Origin: Desulfovibrio sp. G11 | GTDB lineage: Bacteria; Desulfobacterota; Desulfovibrionia; Desulfovibrionales; Desulfovibrionaceae | Assembly (NCBI RefSeq): GCF_900243745.1 | Contig: NZ_LT984798.1 | Span: 793,501 to 857,500 of the forward strand | DNA length: 64,000 bases | Direction: 5' to 3' | Shown: in pieces, positions 7,097-14,916 of the stretch | Layout of the letters: every line of letters starts with the position of its first letter | Numbering within the stretch: position 1 is the first letter of the stretch | Translations under genes and position numbers: made by a program | Notes under the pieces: generated by a model | The model's input: only the letters and a program-made list of their open reading frames with translations | Database searches by the model: none | What the model was told of the DNA's origin: nothing

Positions 7097-8789
7097 CGCC
7101 TTTGAGTAAGGCGTTCTGAAGCATGTCAAACATGACGGGGGCCAGGTCGGACAGATCGTTGATGACCCGGCTGGTCTGTGGCAGCAGGTGGGCGATGTGC
7201 TCATCACGGATGCCAAGGCCATACACCTCATAACCAAGTTTTTGCGCTACGGTTACAGCATGGGTTGCTGCTTGTGTGCGATCGGGTATTCCGTCTGTAA
7301 TGACGAGGATAATTTTTCTTTGCTCCTTGAGGAACAGCATTGTCTGCATAACCCACCACAAGGCCGCATCAAGTGGCGTACCGCCAGAGGCATTTATGTC
7401 GAAGTTATCTGGTATCTTTTGCCCATGCCTCATAATGGGGAATACAGAACTTGTGGAAGCCATAGCTGGAAAAGCCGTGACCGCTGGGTTGACGCCCCGG
7501 ATATTTTCCAGTGCTTTTGCCACAGCAAAGCACGCCTGCTTTGCCAGAACGATGGGAGTGCCGCTCATACTGCCGCTGACGTCCAGCAGGATATGCACAG
7601 CAGTGTTGAGGCCAGCCTGTTCCGCCTCCCTGCGGAAAATGCGCGGATTGCCCGTTTGCAGCCGATGGAGCGAGCCGGGGTGCAAGGCCCCGCGCCGACC
7701 GATGCTGCATTGTTTTTGTGTCTGAGCCTGCAAAAGACCCTGAAGGCGTGTGCGCAGGGCAATACTGGCCTTAAGAGCTTGCTGCTTTTGGGCCTCCGGC
7801 AAGGCCTCCGATGGACGAAAACCCTCCACGGCAACCGTAACAGTTTCATAGGCTGATTCTGCCTGACAACGTGTAAGTGCCCCTGAAAGAATATCCCCCA
7901 GGGCTTGCGGCAGGTCTTGCGCCTCGGCGTGGAACAGGGCTGCGAGTTGATCTTTGGCCCTGCTGGAGGATGTGGGCTGCTGCGTTTGAGATGCACAAAC
8001 GGACGTGGGATTTTGCTCTGATTGAGGGGCAGAACCGCTGTGGGCGGCACCATATCCGTGTCCTTCTTGCGCCCCTGAAGCGTGGCCTTTGCGCCGCCCC
8101 TTGTTGGTATTGTGCTTGTTTCCTCCTTTTTGCACGTTGTTTTCGTCGCTTTCTGTCTGCGGTTGCGGCTCCCACTGTCGAATGCTCTGTGCCAATTGAC
8201 GAGCATAGGCGATGGTGGAAGAAGTATCAGGGCAATGTATGCAAACTTTGACTAAGGTGGCATCCAGCGCTTCCTTCAGGCCGGGGAAATACTGACGTAG
8301 CACTTCTGCTGCTGCCATGCGCACTTTGTTCACCTCTTCCACATCCCAGGCCCGCACGGTCAACAGCACATAGTCCAAAACAGCAAGGGCCGGGGAATCT
8401 CCCCCGGCCCTTGGCTGTGCTTGCTCTACAAAGAATCGTCGTATCAGCCAGTTCAAATTTCGTCGGCATCCAGGAAAAATACCCGACAGCTTTTTCTCAA
8501 CGCGCCAGTCCTCAAGGCAGTTAAAGAGGTTGAAGGTTACAGGATCAAGCTTGGCAGCTTTGAGTGCAGCAAAGTCCGTGTGCCTTATATGGGCCGCCTC
8601 GTGGTCACAAAAACCTTTGGCCAGAGCCAGCAATTCCGGCTCGCAATCCATAGGCAATGCAGGCAAATAGATGACCTTGCCATTGGTGCAGGCTTCATTG
8701 CCACCAATACGTACCTGCACCCCGTACTGGTCGCCCAGCACGGACGCCAGCAGGGGTAGGCAGTTGAGGATGTCTTTAGAGCGAATCAT
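7086..8789 (-). CDS. HExxH plus VWA domain protein (CobT/DUF2201-like)
   Basis: This 567-residue protein is built like CobT and VWA-peptidase proteins. Near the N-terminus CDHEAAHIRHTDF carries an HExxH zinc-site motif (residues 63-67). A low-complexity Gln/Ser/Gly/His linker spans about residues 215-285. The C-terminal VWA domain has a MIDAS site: DVSGSMSG (about 403-410), SGGTPLDAAL and ITDGIPDR. The ATG at 8789 follows GAGGTACC. In CobS-CobT-like pairs a VWA protein works with an AAA+ ATPase to insert metal into, or remodel, a target. The matching ATPase here is the gene at 10821-11924. Function is unknown; the architecture is sure. Confidence 0.8.
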   Translation of the reverse strand: MIRSKDILNCLPLLASVLGDQYGVQVRIGGNEACTNGKVIYLPALPMDCEPELLALAKGFCDHEAAHIRHTDFAALKAAKLDPVTFNLFNCLEDWRVEKKLSGIFPGCRRNLNWLIRRFFVEQAQPRAGGDSPALAVLDYVLLTVRAWDVEEVNKVRMAAAEVLRQYFPGLKEALDATLVKVCIHCPDTSSTIAYARQLAQSIRQWEPQPQTESDENNVQKGGNKHNTNKGRRKGHASGAQEGHGYGAAHSGSAPQSEQNPTSVCASQTQQPTSSSRAKDQLAALFHAEAQDLPQALGDILSGALTRCQAESAYETVTVAVEGFRPSEALPEAQKQQALKASIALRTRLQGLLQAQTQKQCSIGRRGALHPGSLHRLQTGNPRIFRREAEQAGLNTAVHILLDVSGSMSGTPIVLAKQACFAVAKALENIRGVNPAVTAFPAMASTSSVFPIMRHGQKIPDNFDINASGGTPLDAALWWVMQTMLFLKEQRKIILVITDGIPDRTQAATHAVTVAQKLGYEVYGLGIRDEHIAHLLPQTSRVINDLSDLAPVMFDMLQNALLKGGAA

Positions 8790-8852
8790 GGTACCTCACA
8801 ATAAGAAAGCCCGACATAGAGCCGGGCCGTTGGTTCATCATTTTTCATGAGT

Positions 8853-9227
8853 TCATTCTGTAATGGTTCGCAAGTCAGTCAGCATCGTAGAGAAACGCTC
8901 CGAAGGGGGCAGTTGCAGCCAGCGAATGATGGCCGCATACAGCCAATCCGAATCCGCCCGCATGCCGCGTCCATTGATCTGTAGAAAAACCGAGCAAGCA
9001 GCGAAGGCCGTCCGCTTGTTTCCGTCTACGAAGGGATGGTTGATGAGCAGGCTTTCCAGCAAGGCGCAGGCCTCCTCCACAGCATCCGTATAGTAGCCGC
9101 TTTGGGGCCGGTATACAGCCGACTCCAGCCCGCCCATATCCCGAACACCGGGCATGCCGCCATACCTTTCAACAAGAATGACGTGCATACCCAGAATGTC
9201 GGCAACCGTCAGGTAATCCCGGCTCAC
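8853..9227 (-). CDS. doc: Doc-type Fic-fold toxin
   Basis: This 124-residue protein carries the Fic/Doc signature NHPFVDGNKRTAF (about residues 63-75), with the catalytic His, the Asp-Gly-Asn loop and Lys-Arg. The N-terminal half has LTVADILGMHVILVERYGG, typical of death-on-curing proteins. Doc phosphorylates and inactivates elongation factor Tu. The GTG start overlaps the stop of the upstream antitoxin (GTGA). The pair lies between the DUF3150 and VWA genes, all on the same strand. This probably helps keep the mobile block in the cell. Confidence 0.88.
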   Translation of the reverse strand: MSRDYLTVADILGMHVILVERYGGMPGVRDMGGLESAVYRPQSGYYTDAVEEACALLESLLINHPFVDGNKRTAFAACSVFLQINGRGMRADSDWLYAAIIRWLQLPPSERFSTMLTDLRTITE

Positions 9228-9460
9228 TTTGCAAGCTCTTGATACAGGGCATCGTGCTCAATCATGCTGACTTCAAGGGCGTCAAGCACATGGCGTCGTG
9301 CCATGGGACGTTTACGATTTTCAATATAGATGCGCACAGCATCTTCCAACACGGCCTGAATCTGCCGTCCGTCCTCTTGCGCCACAGATTTAAGGTCTTC
9401 ATAAAGATCTGGCTCCATCTGGCTGGCGAATTTGACCCGTTTTACGGATGCCCGTGTCAT
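9224..9460 (-). CDS. RHH-type antitoxin partner of Doc
   Basis: This 78-residue protein begins at the ATG at 9460 after AAGGGGGTAGCC. Its N-terminal half (SVKRVKFASQMEPDLYEDLK, then VLEDAVRIYIENR) fits a ribbon-helix-helix DNA-binding domain rather than the usual Phd fold. The C-terminal tail (LDALEVSMIEHDALYQELAK) is an acidic helix suited to capping the Doc active site. It overlaps doc by 4 bp. Calling it an antitoxin follows from position and layout. An RHH antitoxin with Doc is a known but less common mix. Confidence 0.7.
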   Translation of the reverse strand: MTRASVKRVKFASQMEPDLYEDLKSVAQEDGRQIQAVLEDAVRIYIENRKRPMARRHVLDALEVSMIEHDALYQELAK

Positions 9461-9522
9461 GGCTACCCCCTTTTTCTTACGACTACGAAGCCTATAGCTT
9501 GACGTCAAGAAGTTTCTTGATA

Positions 9523-10560
9523 TCACCACAAGCCCAGGCTGGGAATGGCAGGATGAGGCAGCGCGTTGTCTGCCACGGGGATGCCCGGCAGTACTGGCTC
9601 GTCGTTCATCTCCCCACCTGCGATGCCGTCAATTTCTCCAGCGGGGTCGTCTGATTCGTGGATACTGCCCGGATCGGCCAGCAGGGCATCCAGCACAAAG
9701 GCCGGGCCGTAACCTTCGATAACTTTCTGGGCGTGGGCCACCAGAGCGTCACTGTCCTTGAGCAGGCAGACCAACCCTTGCAGGAGCAGCAGGTCTGTGC
9801 CGGTGATATTGCCCTTCTTGGGTATGCGTTGCAGTGCGGCCTGCACGATGTCAGCCACCGGGGCCACATGAGGTTCTACAAAGGACAGGCCCGTCAGCTT
9901 GGTATGCAGAGTCCGCAAGGGCGAAAGGGCCTTGTGGGTTACTTCTGTTTTTCCGTGGTAGACCCTGCGCCAGATGTCCTCGGCAGATTTGGCAACTTCG
10001 CCAAAGAGCGTACCGCCGAGCCCCTGCACTTCTTCTGCCAGACCCGCTTCCAGCACGGCGGTGTTATCCGCATGCTGCGCCAGCGGGGATACCTTGTACA
10101 ACTGCCAGCGAAAATTCATGCGGGCGCGGACATAATCCGGCCCTACGATGGAGTTACGAATGATTTCGCCCCATTGATGGTGCTTTTCTATCCAGTTCTG
10201 CACATTCTGATCATAACCAGCCAGAAAGGCTTCTTTTTCTTTCTGGAAGTCGTTGCGGAGGTTACAAAGCTCCTGCACGATTTCCCCGGCCTTTTCTTCG
10301 GGGATGGCCCAGCCGGACATGAAACGCACGCCATGCCTGTCCAGATAGTTGAAAGCACGGGCCTTGAGCGTGCCGAACACTTTGAGATTTTCCGGGTCGG
10401 CGATGCGCTTGGAGCCAAGGGACGCCAGATCTTCAGGGGGAAGTTCCGCACCGCCTAGGTCTTCCTGGCTCATTTTGCGGCGGGCTGACCACAGGCTGAC
10501 GTTGAGATTGAGAGCCAGCAAATTGTCGAGAATTCGGATGTCTGAAAGAACGTGTGTCAT
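9523..10560 (-). CDS. DUF3150 protein
   Basis: This 345-residue soluble protein matches the DUF3150 family, often found beside CobS-like ATPases and VWA proteins on plasmids and prophages. The N-terminal part has DIRILDNLLALNLNVSLWSA. The middle is long, helical and charged (LRNDFQKEKEAFLAGYDQN). The tail is Pro/Asp-rich and disordered. No catalytic motif is visible. The start is supported by AGGAGAAAGTT. It lies 9 bp after the WGR gene and probably shares its transcript. Family function is unknown. Confidence 0.8.
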   Translation of the reverse strand: MTHVLSDIRILDNLLALNLNVSLWSARRKMSQEDLGGAELPPEDLASLGSKRIADPENLKVFGTLKARAFNYLDRHGVRFMSGWAIPEEKAGEIVQELCNLRNDFQKEKEAFLAGYDQNVQNWIEKHHQWGEIIRNSIVGPDYVRARMNFRWQLYKVSPLAQHADNTAVLEAGLAEEVQGLGGTLFGEVAKSAEDIWRRVYHGKTEVTHKALSPLRTLHTKLTGLSFVEPHVAPVADIVQAALQRIPKKGNITGTDLLLLQGLVCLLKDSDALVAHAQKVIEGYGPAFVLDALLADPGSIHESDDPAGEIDGIAGGEMNDEPVLPGIPVADNALPHPAIPSLGLW

Positions 10561-10569
10561 AACTTTCTC

Positions 10570-10797
10570 CTATAATGAGCTTTTTGTAGTGTTGAGGACG
10601 TAGCCGTCCCTGAGTTTTTTGGCTGCACGGGCTTCAAGCTCCAGCACGGCATTATTGCTTTCGCATTTGTCAGCGGGGATGAATCGTTGCTGACCGGAGG
10701 TTCCCTGCTTGCCCCAATGGAGCATGAGGCCTTCAGGCCGGGCCTCGCCGATCCAGAATTTACCAGACGTGCTCTGGTCTGGCAGGTCATAGGTCAC
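10570..10797 (-). CDS. Stand-alone WGR-domain protein
   Basis: This 75-residue protein is essentially one WGR domain. GKFWIGEARPEGLMLHWGKQ has the W-G-K/R turn, followed by GTSGQQRFIPADKC and a C-terminal helix LEARAAKKLRDGYV. In PARP and some bacterial proteins the WGR domain binds nucleic acid or its ends. The GTG at 10797 is the only plausible start found; the frame continues upstream without a start codon, so a non-standard start is possible. It lies between the AAA+ and DUF3150 genes on one transcript. Confidence 0.7.
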   Translation of the reverse strand: MTYDLPDQSTSGKFWIGEARPEGLMLHWGKQGTSGQQRFIPADKCESNNAVLELEARAAKKLRDGYVLNTTKSSL

Positions 10798-10820
10798 CTG
10801 CAGGTGGACGCGGGGTTGCG

Positions 10821-11924
10821 TTACCGTGGGGAATGGCGCAAGCGGCTTTTGATGAAACGAAGGGCGGTATCGCCTTGCAGGGATTCCTCCTCTGGACCGG
10901 AATTCATTGCCTTGATGTCCGCTTCCGTATGCTGGAGGAACATGCGCTGTGCCAGTTCGTGCAGCATGGCGCGGGTTTCGCGGCTGGCCCGGTAGGCCAG
11001 AGCACGGTCGAGGGCATAGATCACGGGCTGTATGCCCTGATGGGCCAGGGGTTGAAAGCGCACGGTCAGATCCCCCCAGCGCAGCAGACTGCGCGTGGAG
11101 AAGGTGACTTCAATGGTATTGGTCAGATTGCTGGTGGAAGCCTCGCCCATGAACAGCTTGCGGACTTCATTGGCATAGTCCACCATGGTGGCACAGAGCG
11201 TTTCGGGCAGCGAAGGGAAGCGCTGGGACAGCAGTTTTTTCTCCACAGTTGCATCAGGGTAGCCCACTTCGCAGATGGTGAAGCGGTCCAACCATGCGAG
11301 GTTCTGGCGTTGCGTGCCCTGGTACAGGCCCGTGTCATCGCCAGCGCCATTGGTATTGGCCGTGGCCACGAAACGGAACATGGGGTGCGGCTGGATGATT
11401 TCGCCCCCACTTTCCGCTATGCACAGGGGAGAACCGTCCAAGACGCTGTTCAGGCCGGCGGCGATTTCCGGCGAAGTCAGGTCGATCTCATTCAGGAGAA
11501 AAATCGCTCCGTGGCGCATGGCAAGGGCAAGCGGGCCGTATTCAAAGGCCATATTGCCGTCCTTGACCGTCAGATGCCCCACCAGATCGGCGAACTCCAG
11601 GCGGCCATGGCCTGTCACCTCAAAGACCGGATAATTGAGCCTGGCCGCCAGTTGTTTGATGCAGCTTGTTTTGCCGCAGCCTGTGGGGCCGAAGACGTAC
11701 AGCGGTTCATGTGCCCCCTGTGGCCCTTGAAGATTTACGAACCAGACCACCATGTCGCGGCTGGACTCGTGGAAGATGTAGCCTGGGTCAATAACCGGAG
11801 TATAAGCCGAGGCTGCAGCATAGCCTCTTACCGTGGTGCCGGAGGGTTTGCCGCTGAAAACCTGCCCGGCGTCGAGGTCGGTGGGCTGGAGAGAATCAAG
11901 CTCGGAAGTGAGGATTATGTGCAT
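10821..11924 (-). CDS. MoxR/CobS-type AAA+ ATPase
   Basis: This 367-residue ATPase has Walker A GPTGCGKT (residues 79-86), Walker B AIFLLNEID (140-148) and sensor-1 FVATANTNG. SGEITH-like metal or arginine-finger positions follow. The order and spacing match the MoxR/CobS/NorQ group, whose members pair with VWA proteins. I choose the ATG at 11924 because AAAGGA sits six bases upstream, over the ATG 15 bp earlier. It heads the operon AAA+, WGR, DUF3150, RHH-Doc, VWA. It likely drives remodelling or metal insertion of an unknown client. Confidence 0.88.
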   Translation of the reverse strand: MHIILTSELDSLQPTDLDAGQVFSGKPSGTTVRGYAAASAYTPVIDPGYIFHESSRDMVVWFVNLQGPQGAHEPLYVFGPTGCGKTSCIKQLAARLNYPVFEVTGHGRLEFADLVGHLTVKDGNMAFEYGPLALAMRHGAIFLLNEIDLTSPEIAAGLNSVLDGSPLCIAESGGEIIQPHPMFRFVATANTNGAGDDTGLYQGTQRQNLAWLDRFTICEVGYPDATVEKKLLSQRFPSLPETLCATMVDYANEVRKLFMGEASTSNLTNTIEVTFSTRSLLRWGDLTVRFQPLAHQGIQPVIYALDRALAYRASRETRAMLHELAQRMFLQHTEADIKAMNSGPEEESLQGDTALRFIKSRLRHSPR

Positions 11925-11951
11925 GGGATTTCCTTTCATGGGATTGACTTC

Positions 11952-11970
11952 TATACGGCAATGCCGTATA
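11952..11970 (+). promoter_or_regulatory. Palindromic operator between the AAA+ gene and higBA
   Basis: TATACGGCAATGCCGTATA is a perfect palindrome around a single central base. It lies in the short divergent gap between the AAA+ gene (minus strand, start 11924) and the HigB-like toxin gene (plus strand, start 11979). The HigA protein next door is the likely binder. Binding here could affect both transcripts. Role inferred from position and symmetry. Confidence 0.65.
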
Positions 11971-11978
11971 CATATCCT

Positions 11979-12260
11979 ATGTACTATGAGTTTGTAGAAC
12001 TAGCCCCCTTCGCTGCCTTGCGCGATGAACTGTTTTCTGAAGAACAGTTTTTGAATTTCCAATGGTATCTTTGCCAATGTCCCAGTGCCGGGGATGTGAT
12101 CCCGGAAACTGGAGGCTGTCGTAAAATCCGTTGGAAAGTACCGGGCAAGGGGAAAAGGGGTGGGGCAAGAGTCATTTATTTTTTGCGAACCGAGGCTGGG
12201 CAGATTGTCCTTGTGGCGGCCTATAGCAAGAATGAGCGTGAAGACGTGCCGCGCCAGTGA
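11979..12260 (+). CDS. higB: HigB-like (RelE superfamily) toxin
   Basis: This 93-residue protein carries the HigB/PF06296 signature: CRKIRWKVPGKGKRGGARVI followed by YFLRTEAGQIVLVAAYSKNE. Family members cleave ribosome-bound mRNA. The start is uncertain: ATG at 11979, or ATG at 11961 within the palindrome, and neither has a strong ribosome site. The toxin-first order with an XRE antitoxin 22 bp downstream is the HigBA layout. It is inserted between the AAA+ and nuclease genes on the opposite strand. Confidence 0.8.
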   Translation: MYYEFVELAPFAALRDELFSEEQFLNFQWYLCQCPSAGDVIPETGGCRKIRWKVPGKGKRGGARVIYFLRTEAGQIVLVAAYSKNEREDVPRQ

Positions 12261-12282
12261 TTGCGCAAACTCAAGGAGAATT

Positions 12283-12651
12283 ATGATGAGTAAAGCACAG
12301 GAACTGATCCGCCAGATGATGGAAGATCCCACGGGCGATATGATGCGTCCTGTTCGCAAGTCTCTTCTGATCTCTCAGAAGGACGGCTCTATTGTGCGCA
12401 AGATGGTTGACAAGAACGGTGTTGTCATTTCTGAAGAAACAATTTCAAATGAACAACGCCTGTCTTTGGATGCCCGTATCAGGCTGGGAATGTCCCAACA
12501 GCAGTTTGCCAAAATGCTGGGGATTTCTGTTCGCACCCTGCATGATTGGGAACAGGGAAGACGGGAGCCTTCAGGGGCTGCCAAGACCTTGCTCTATATT
12601 GCGGCACGACACCCTGATATTGTTCAGGAAATTGTGGAGCAGCGTACTTAG
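12283..12651 (+). CDS. higA: HigA-like antitoxin (XRE helix-turn-helix)
   Basis: This 122-residue protein has a C-terminal helix-turn-helix: GMSQQQFAKMLGISVRTLHD, then WEQGRREPSGAA. That is the NadS/HigA pattern with HDWEQGRR. The N-terminal half is helical and charged and probably contacts the toxin. AAGGAG lies six bases before the first of two adjacent ATG codons. It should repress its own operon at the palindrome at 11952-11970. Confidence 0.8.
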   Translation: MMSKAQELIRQMMEDPTGDMMRPVRKSLLISQKDGSIVRKMVDKNGVVISEETISNEQRLSLDARIRLGMSQQQFAKMLGISVRTLHDWEQGRREPSGAAKTLLYIAARHPDIVQEIVEQRT

Positions 12652-12710
12652 TCGAAATTGATTCCTCGCATAAGGCTCATGCCCAATGGTTTATTCAGAA
12701 TTCTCTGAGT

Positions 12711-13874
12711 TCAGTTGACGGGTGAAACGCACAGTCGCTCAAAAGGCGCACCCGTACGCTCGCAGCGGGTCAGCAAGGCATCCACGTCAATGTCACCCAG
12801 CCCCTCAAAGCGGAAGATGTCGGTCAGTTCTTCATGCAGGGCTTCGCGATTAAGCGTGCTGCGTCCTGCTGCCACTGACATGCGAAAGCGATACTTCCCC
12901 GTATCTACCCAATCCCGTGTGCCAGACTGCCGGTGAACCAGCTTAAGCACCGTCTCCATTTCTTTGATTTCGTTATCCAAAGCCGTGCGTTGTTCCTTGA
13001 GGACAGCCAGTTTTTCAAGTGCTGGCTCCCATTGCGGCATCTGCACTCCCTGTGGGAATTTGGGGCAGTCGCCGTTGTATTCACAGTACGAACAGATTGG
13101 GTAAAAACCTTGGGCGCAGGTTACCTGTGAAAGGGACAAGTTTCCGGCACGGTGGGCCTTGAGGTCGCCCCAGAGTTGGACCGCATGATCAAGAGCTGTA
13201 TCCAGCATGGCCTGATTGAAAGTGTAAGGACCAAAGGTAGTCACGTCCTGCATGGAAAGGCAGAGCAGCCAAGCCTCCATGCTTGTCTTGTCAGCAGTTG
13301 CAGGCAACTGAAGGCCAAGCCGGGCATGGCAAAGCTGAGGGAAGGTCATCTTTTCATGCAAAAGCGTGCCGTCCTCAGCACGAATGCTGAAAACGGGCTT
13401 GTCCCAGGCTTGGGCCAGCAGGCCAAGCTGGCCGTGCAGTTGCAGCAGGTGGGAATCATGCGGGGTGTCGGGCAATCTGCTCGTGCTTTTCACTTCCAGA
13501 ATCCGTATGGCATTGACGGGCGCACCCCAGACCAGCACAAAATCCAGATGTGCCTTGATGGGTACGCCCTGATGCTGCCAGCTGATTTCAAGCTGGGGTA
13601 AAACATGCAGGCCCAGCGATGCCAGAGCTTGCCCAACGCCAGATTCAAACCAGTGCCCGCGCTGCAAGGTCAGCAACCGCTCCAGGCTATTCGGCGTTGG
13701 CATCACTTTACGGGCGAGAGCGGCACGAGGGCATTCCCAATGCTGGCCGATGTCGCTCATGCCCACATAGGTGGATCTGTCGCCCAGATGAGCGGCGGTG
13801 TTTTGTGTGGAAACGGCCTCCAGGCCCTGACGAATTAATGCCCGCAAACCTTCCGTGCGGTCTGTGTTTATCAT
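12711..13874 (-). CDS. PD-(D/E)XK nuclease with probable 4Fe-4S cluster
   Basis: This 387-residue protein has the Cas4/AddB/RecB-nuclease pattern. One Cys stands early (WECPRAALAR, C48). GHWFE lies at 73-77. The active-site Asp is in HLDFVL (D111), and E-V-K is in ILEVKST (127-129). A Cys trio (C-x-x-C then C-P-K-F, about residues 266-276) completes a four-Cys Fe-S site. Such enzymes process DNA ends. A coiled coil (residues 285-315) follows. Its neighbour is the ERF annealing protein, so the two may act together in recombination of the mobile element. Confidence 0.75.
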   Translation of the reverse strand: MINTDRTEGLRALIRQGLEAVSTQNTAAHLGDRSTYVGMSDIGQHWECPRAALARKVMPTPNSLERLLTLQRGHWFESGVGQALASLGLHVLPQLEISWQHQGVPIKAHLDFVLVWGAPVNAIRILEVKSTSRLPDTPHDSHLLQLHGQLGLLAQAWDKPVFSIRAEDGTLLHEKMTFPQLCHARLGLQLPATADKTSMEAWLLCLSMQDVTTFGPYTFNQAMLDTALDHAVQLWGDLKAHRAGNLSLSQVTCAQGFYPICSYCEYNGDCPKFPQGVQMPQWEPALEKLAVLKEQRTALDNEIKEMETVLKLVHRQSGTRDWVDTGKYRFRMSVAAGRSTLNREALHEELTDIFRFEGLGDIDVDALLTRCERTGAPFERLCVSPVN

Positions 13875-13895
13875 GATTTCATCCCCACAAAAGTA

Positions 13896-13921
13896 AGAGG
13901 GCCGCCATCAGGCAGCCCTCT
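13896..13921 (-). terminator. Hairpin between the ERF and nuclease genes
   Basis: AGAGGGC and GCCCTCT form a stem with an inner CCGCC/GGCAG-type pairing. It stands between the ERF stop and the nuclease start. On the minus strand it is followed by TTACTTTTG, a weak T-run. It may partly separate the two genes. Confidence 0.4.
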
Positions 13922-13942
13922 CACTCGGTATTTTTATTTTTG

Positions 13943-14644
13943 CTATGCGGCATCAACATACTTCCACCACAATTTTCTCTGGGGGTTCCAGCGGAAGCCC
14001 GCGCCTGTGAGTAGTTCCTTTTTGGCTTGCGTGTTGCCGCTGGCAATGATGCAGGGCCGCCCGTCTTGGGCCGTGACCTGCTGGTAGGTTATGCCTTCCA
14101 ACGGAGGAAGATTCTCAAGCGCTGCTGGCGGCCGATTTGAGAGGTTTGGAGAACTATTCTCGACATTAGTGCCGCCCGAAGCCGCTTTTCGCGCCTCAGG
14201 GGCGTTTACGGGCAATTTCGGACGTGAGGGCGTTTTTCGTCCAGTTCTTGCCCCTTCGCCGTCGTCATCTTCCGTGACCATGCCCAGCATGGCGGTGAGA
14301 GCGTAGCGACGGCAATAGGTCATGGCTGATCCCATGCCCTGTGGGTCGGCCTTTGGCAACGGTACTACGGCCAAGGAGCTTTGCCACTGTCCAGATTCCG
14401 CATGGGTCAACTTGGTGACCAGGCCGAGAGAGTTGGGCTGCTCCACAGGCACAGGGTGCTGGCACAGCCAGATGCCGTTTTCGATGAGCGCATCACGGCA
14501 TGCATCCATGACGCTGTTGAGGCTGGCGTACCAGCTTTTGGTAAAAGGATTTTCAGCGTCTTTGGTGATGGGGCGCACTGTTCGCTGCACGTTGAGCAAG
14601 GCTTTGGCCAGTTCGGTGATGTTTTCAGATTGATATGGGGTCAT
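13943..14644 (-). CDS. ERF-family single-strand annealing protein
   Basis: This 233-residue protein matches phage-type ERF recombinases. Evidence includes LAKALLNVQRTVRPITKDAENP, then KSWYASLNSVMDACRDAL and GIWLCQHPV. The core GSAMTYCRRYALTAMLGM is followed by EDDDGEGA. The C-terminal segment (GFRWNPQRKLWWKYVDAA) may be a small DNA-contact module. The ATG at 14644 follows GGAGGTATCTC; a longer frame upstream has no ribosome site. ERF proteins pair complementary single strands during phage or plasmid recombination. It is the first gene of the minus-strand block. Confidence 0.85.
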   Translation of the reverse strand: MTPYQSENITELAKALLNVQRTVRPITKDAENPFTKSWYASLNSVMDACRDALIENGIWLCQHPVPVEQPNSLGLVTKLTHAESGQWQSSLAVVPLPKADPQGMGSAMTYCRRYALTAMLGMVTEDDDGEGARTGRKTPSRPKLPVNAPEARKAASGGTNVENSSPNLSNRPPAALENLPPLEGITYQQVTAQDGRPCIIASGNTQAKKELLTGAGFRWNPQRKLWWKYVDAA

Positions 14645-14916
14645 GAGATACCTCCGTAATAGGGAAATGCCTGCCTGTGCCAGACAGAGCATTTACGATA
14701 CTTTGACACACTGTCCTGCTGTTTCAAATTTGTAATATAGCTTTCAATCGCCTTGATTCACAGCCTGCTCGTGAGTAGAATACTATCGATTTTCCTACTG
14801 CTTTACTGTGCTGTGGCAAAAACAGGATTGGCAAAATCCTCCCAAGCTTGGTACAACGACACCCACGACACTTGTTCTATGATAGTTGTGACAGACGCGC
14901 CAAGCCGAGGAACCGC

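Noticed and set aside
10833..11960. Long plus-strand frame leading into the HigB-like toxin
   Set aside because: It is antisense to the AAA+ gene; the toxin family starts near 11979, after the palindrome.
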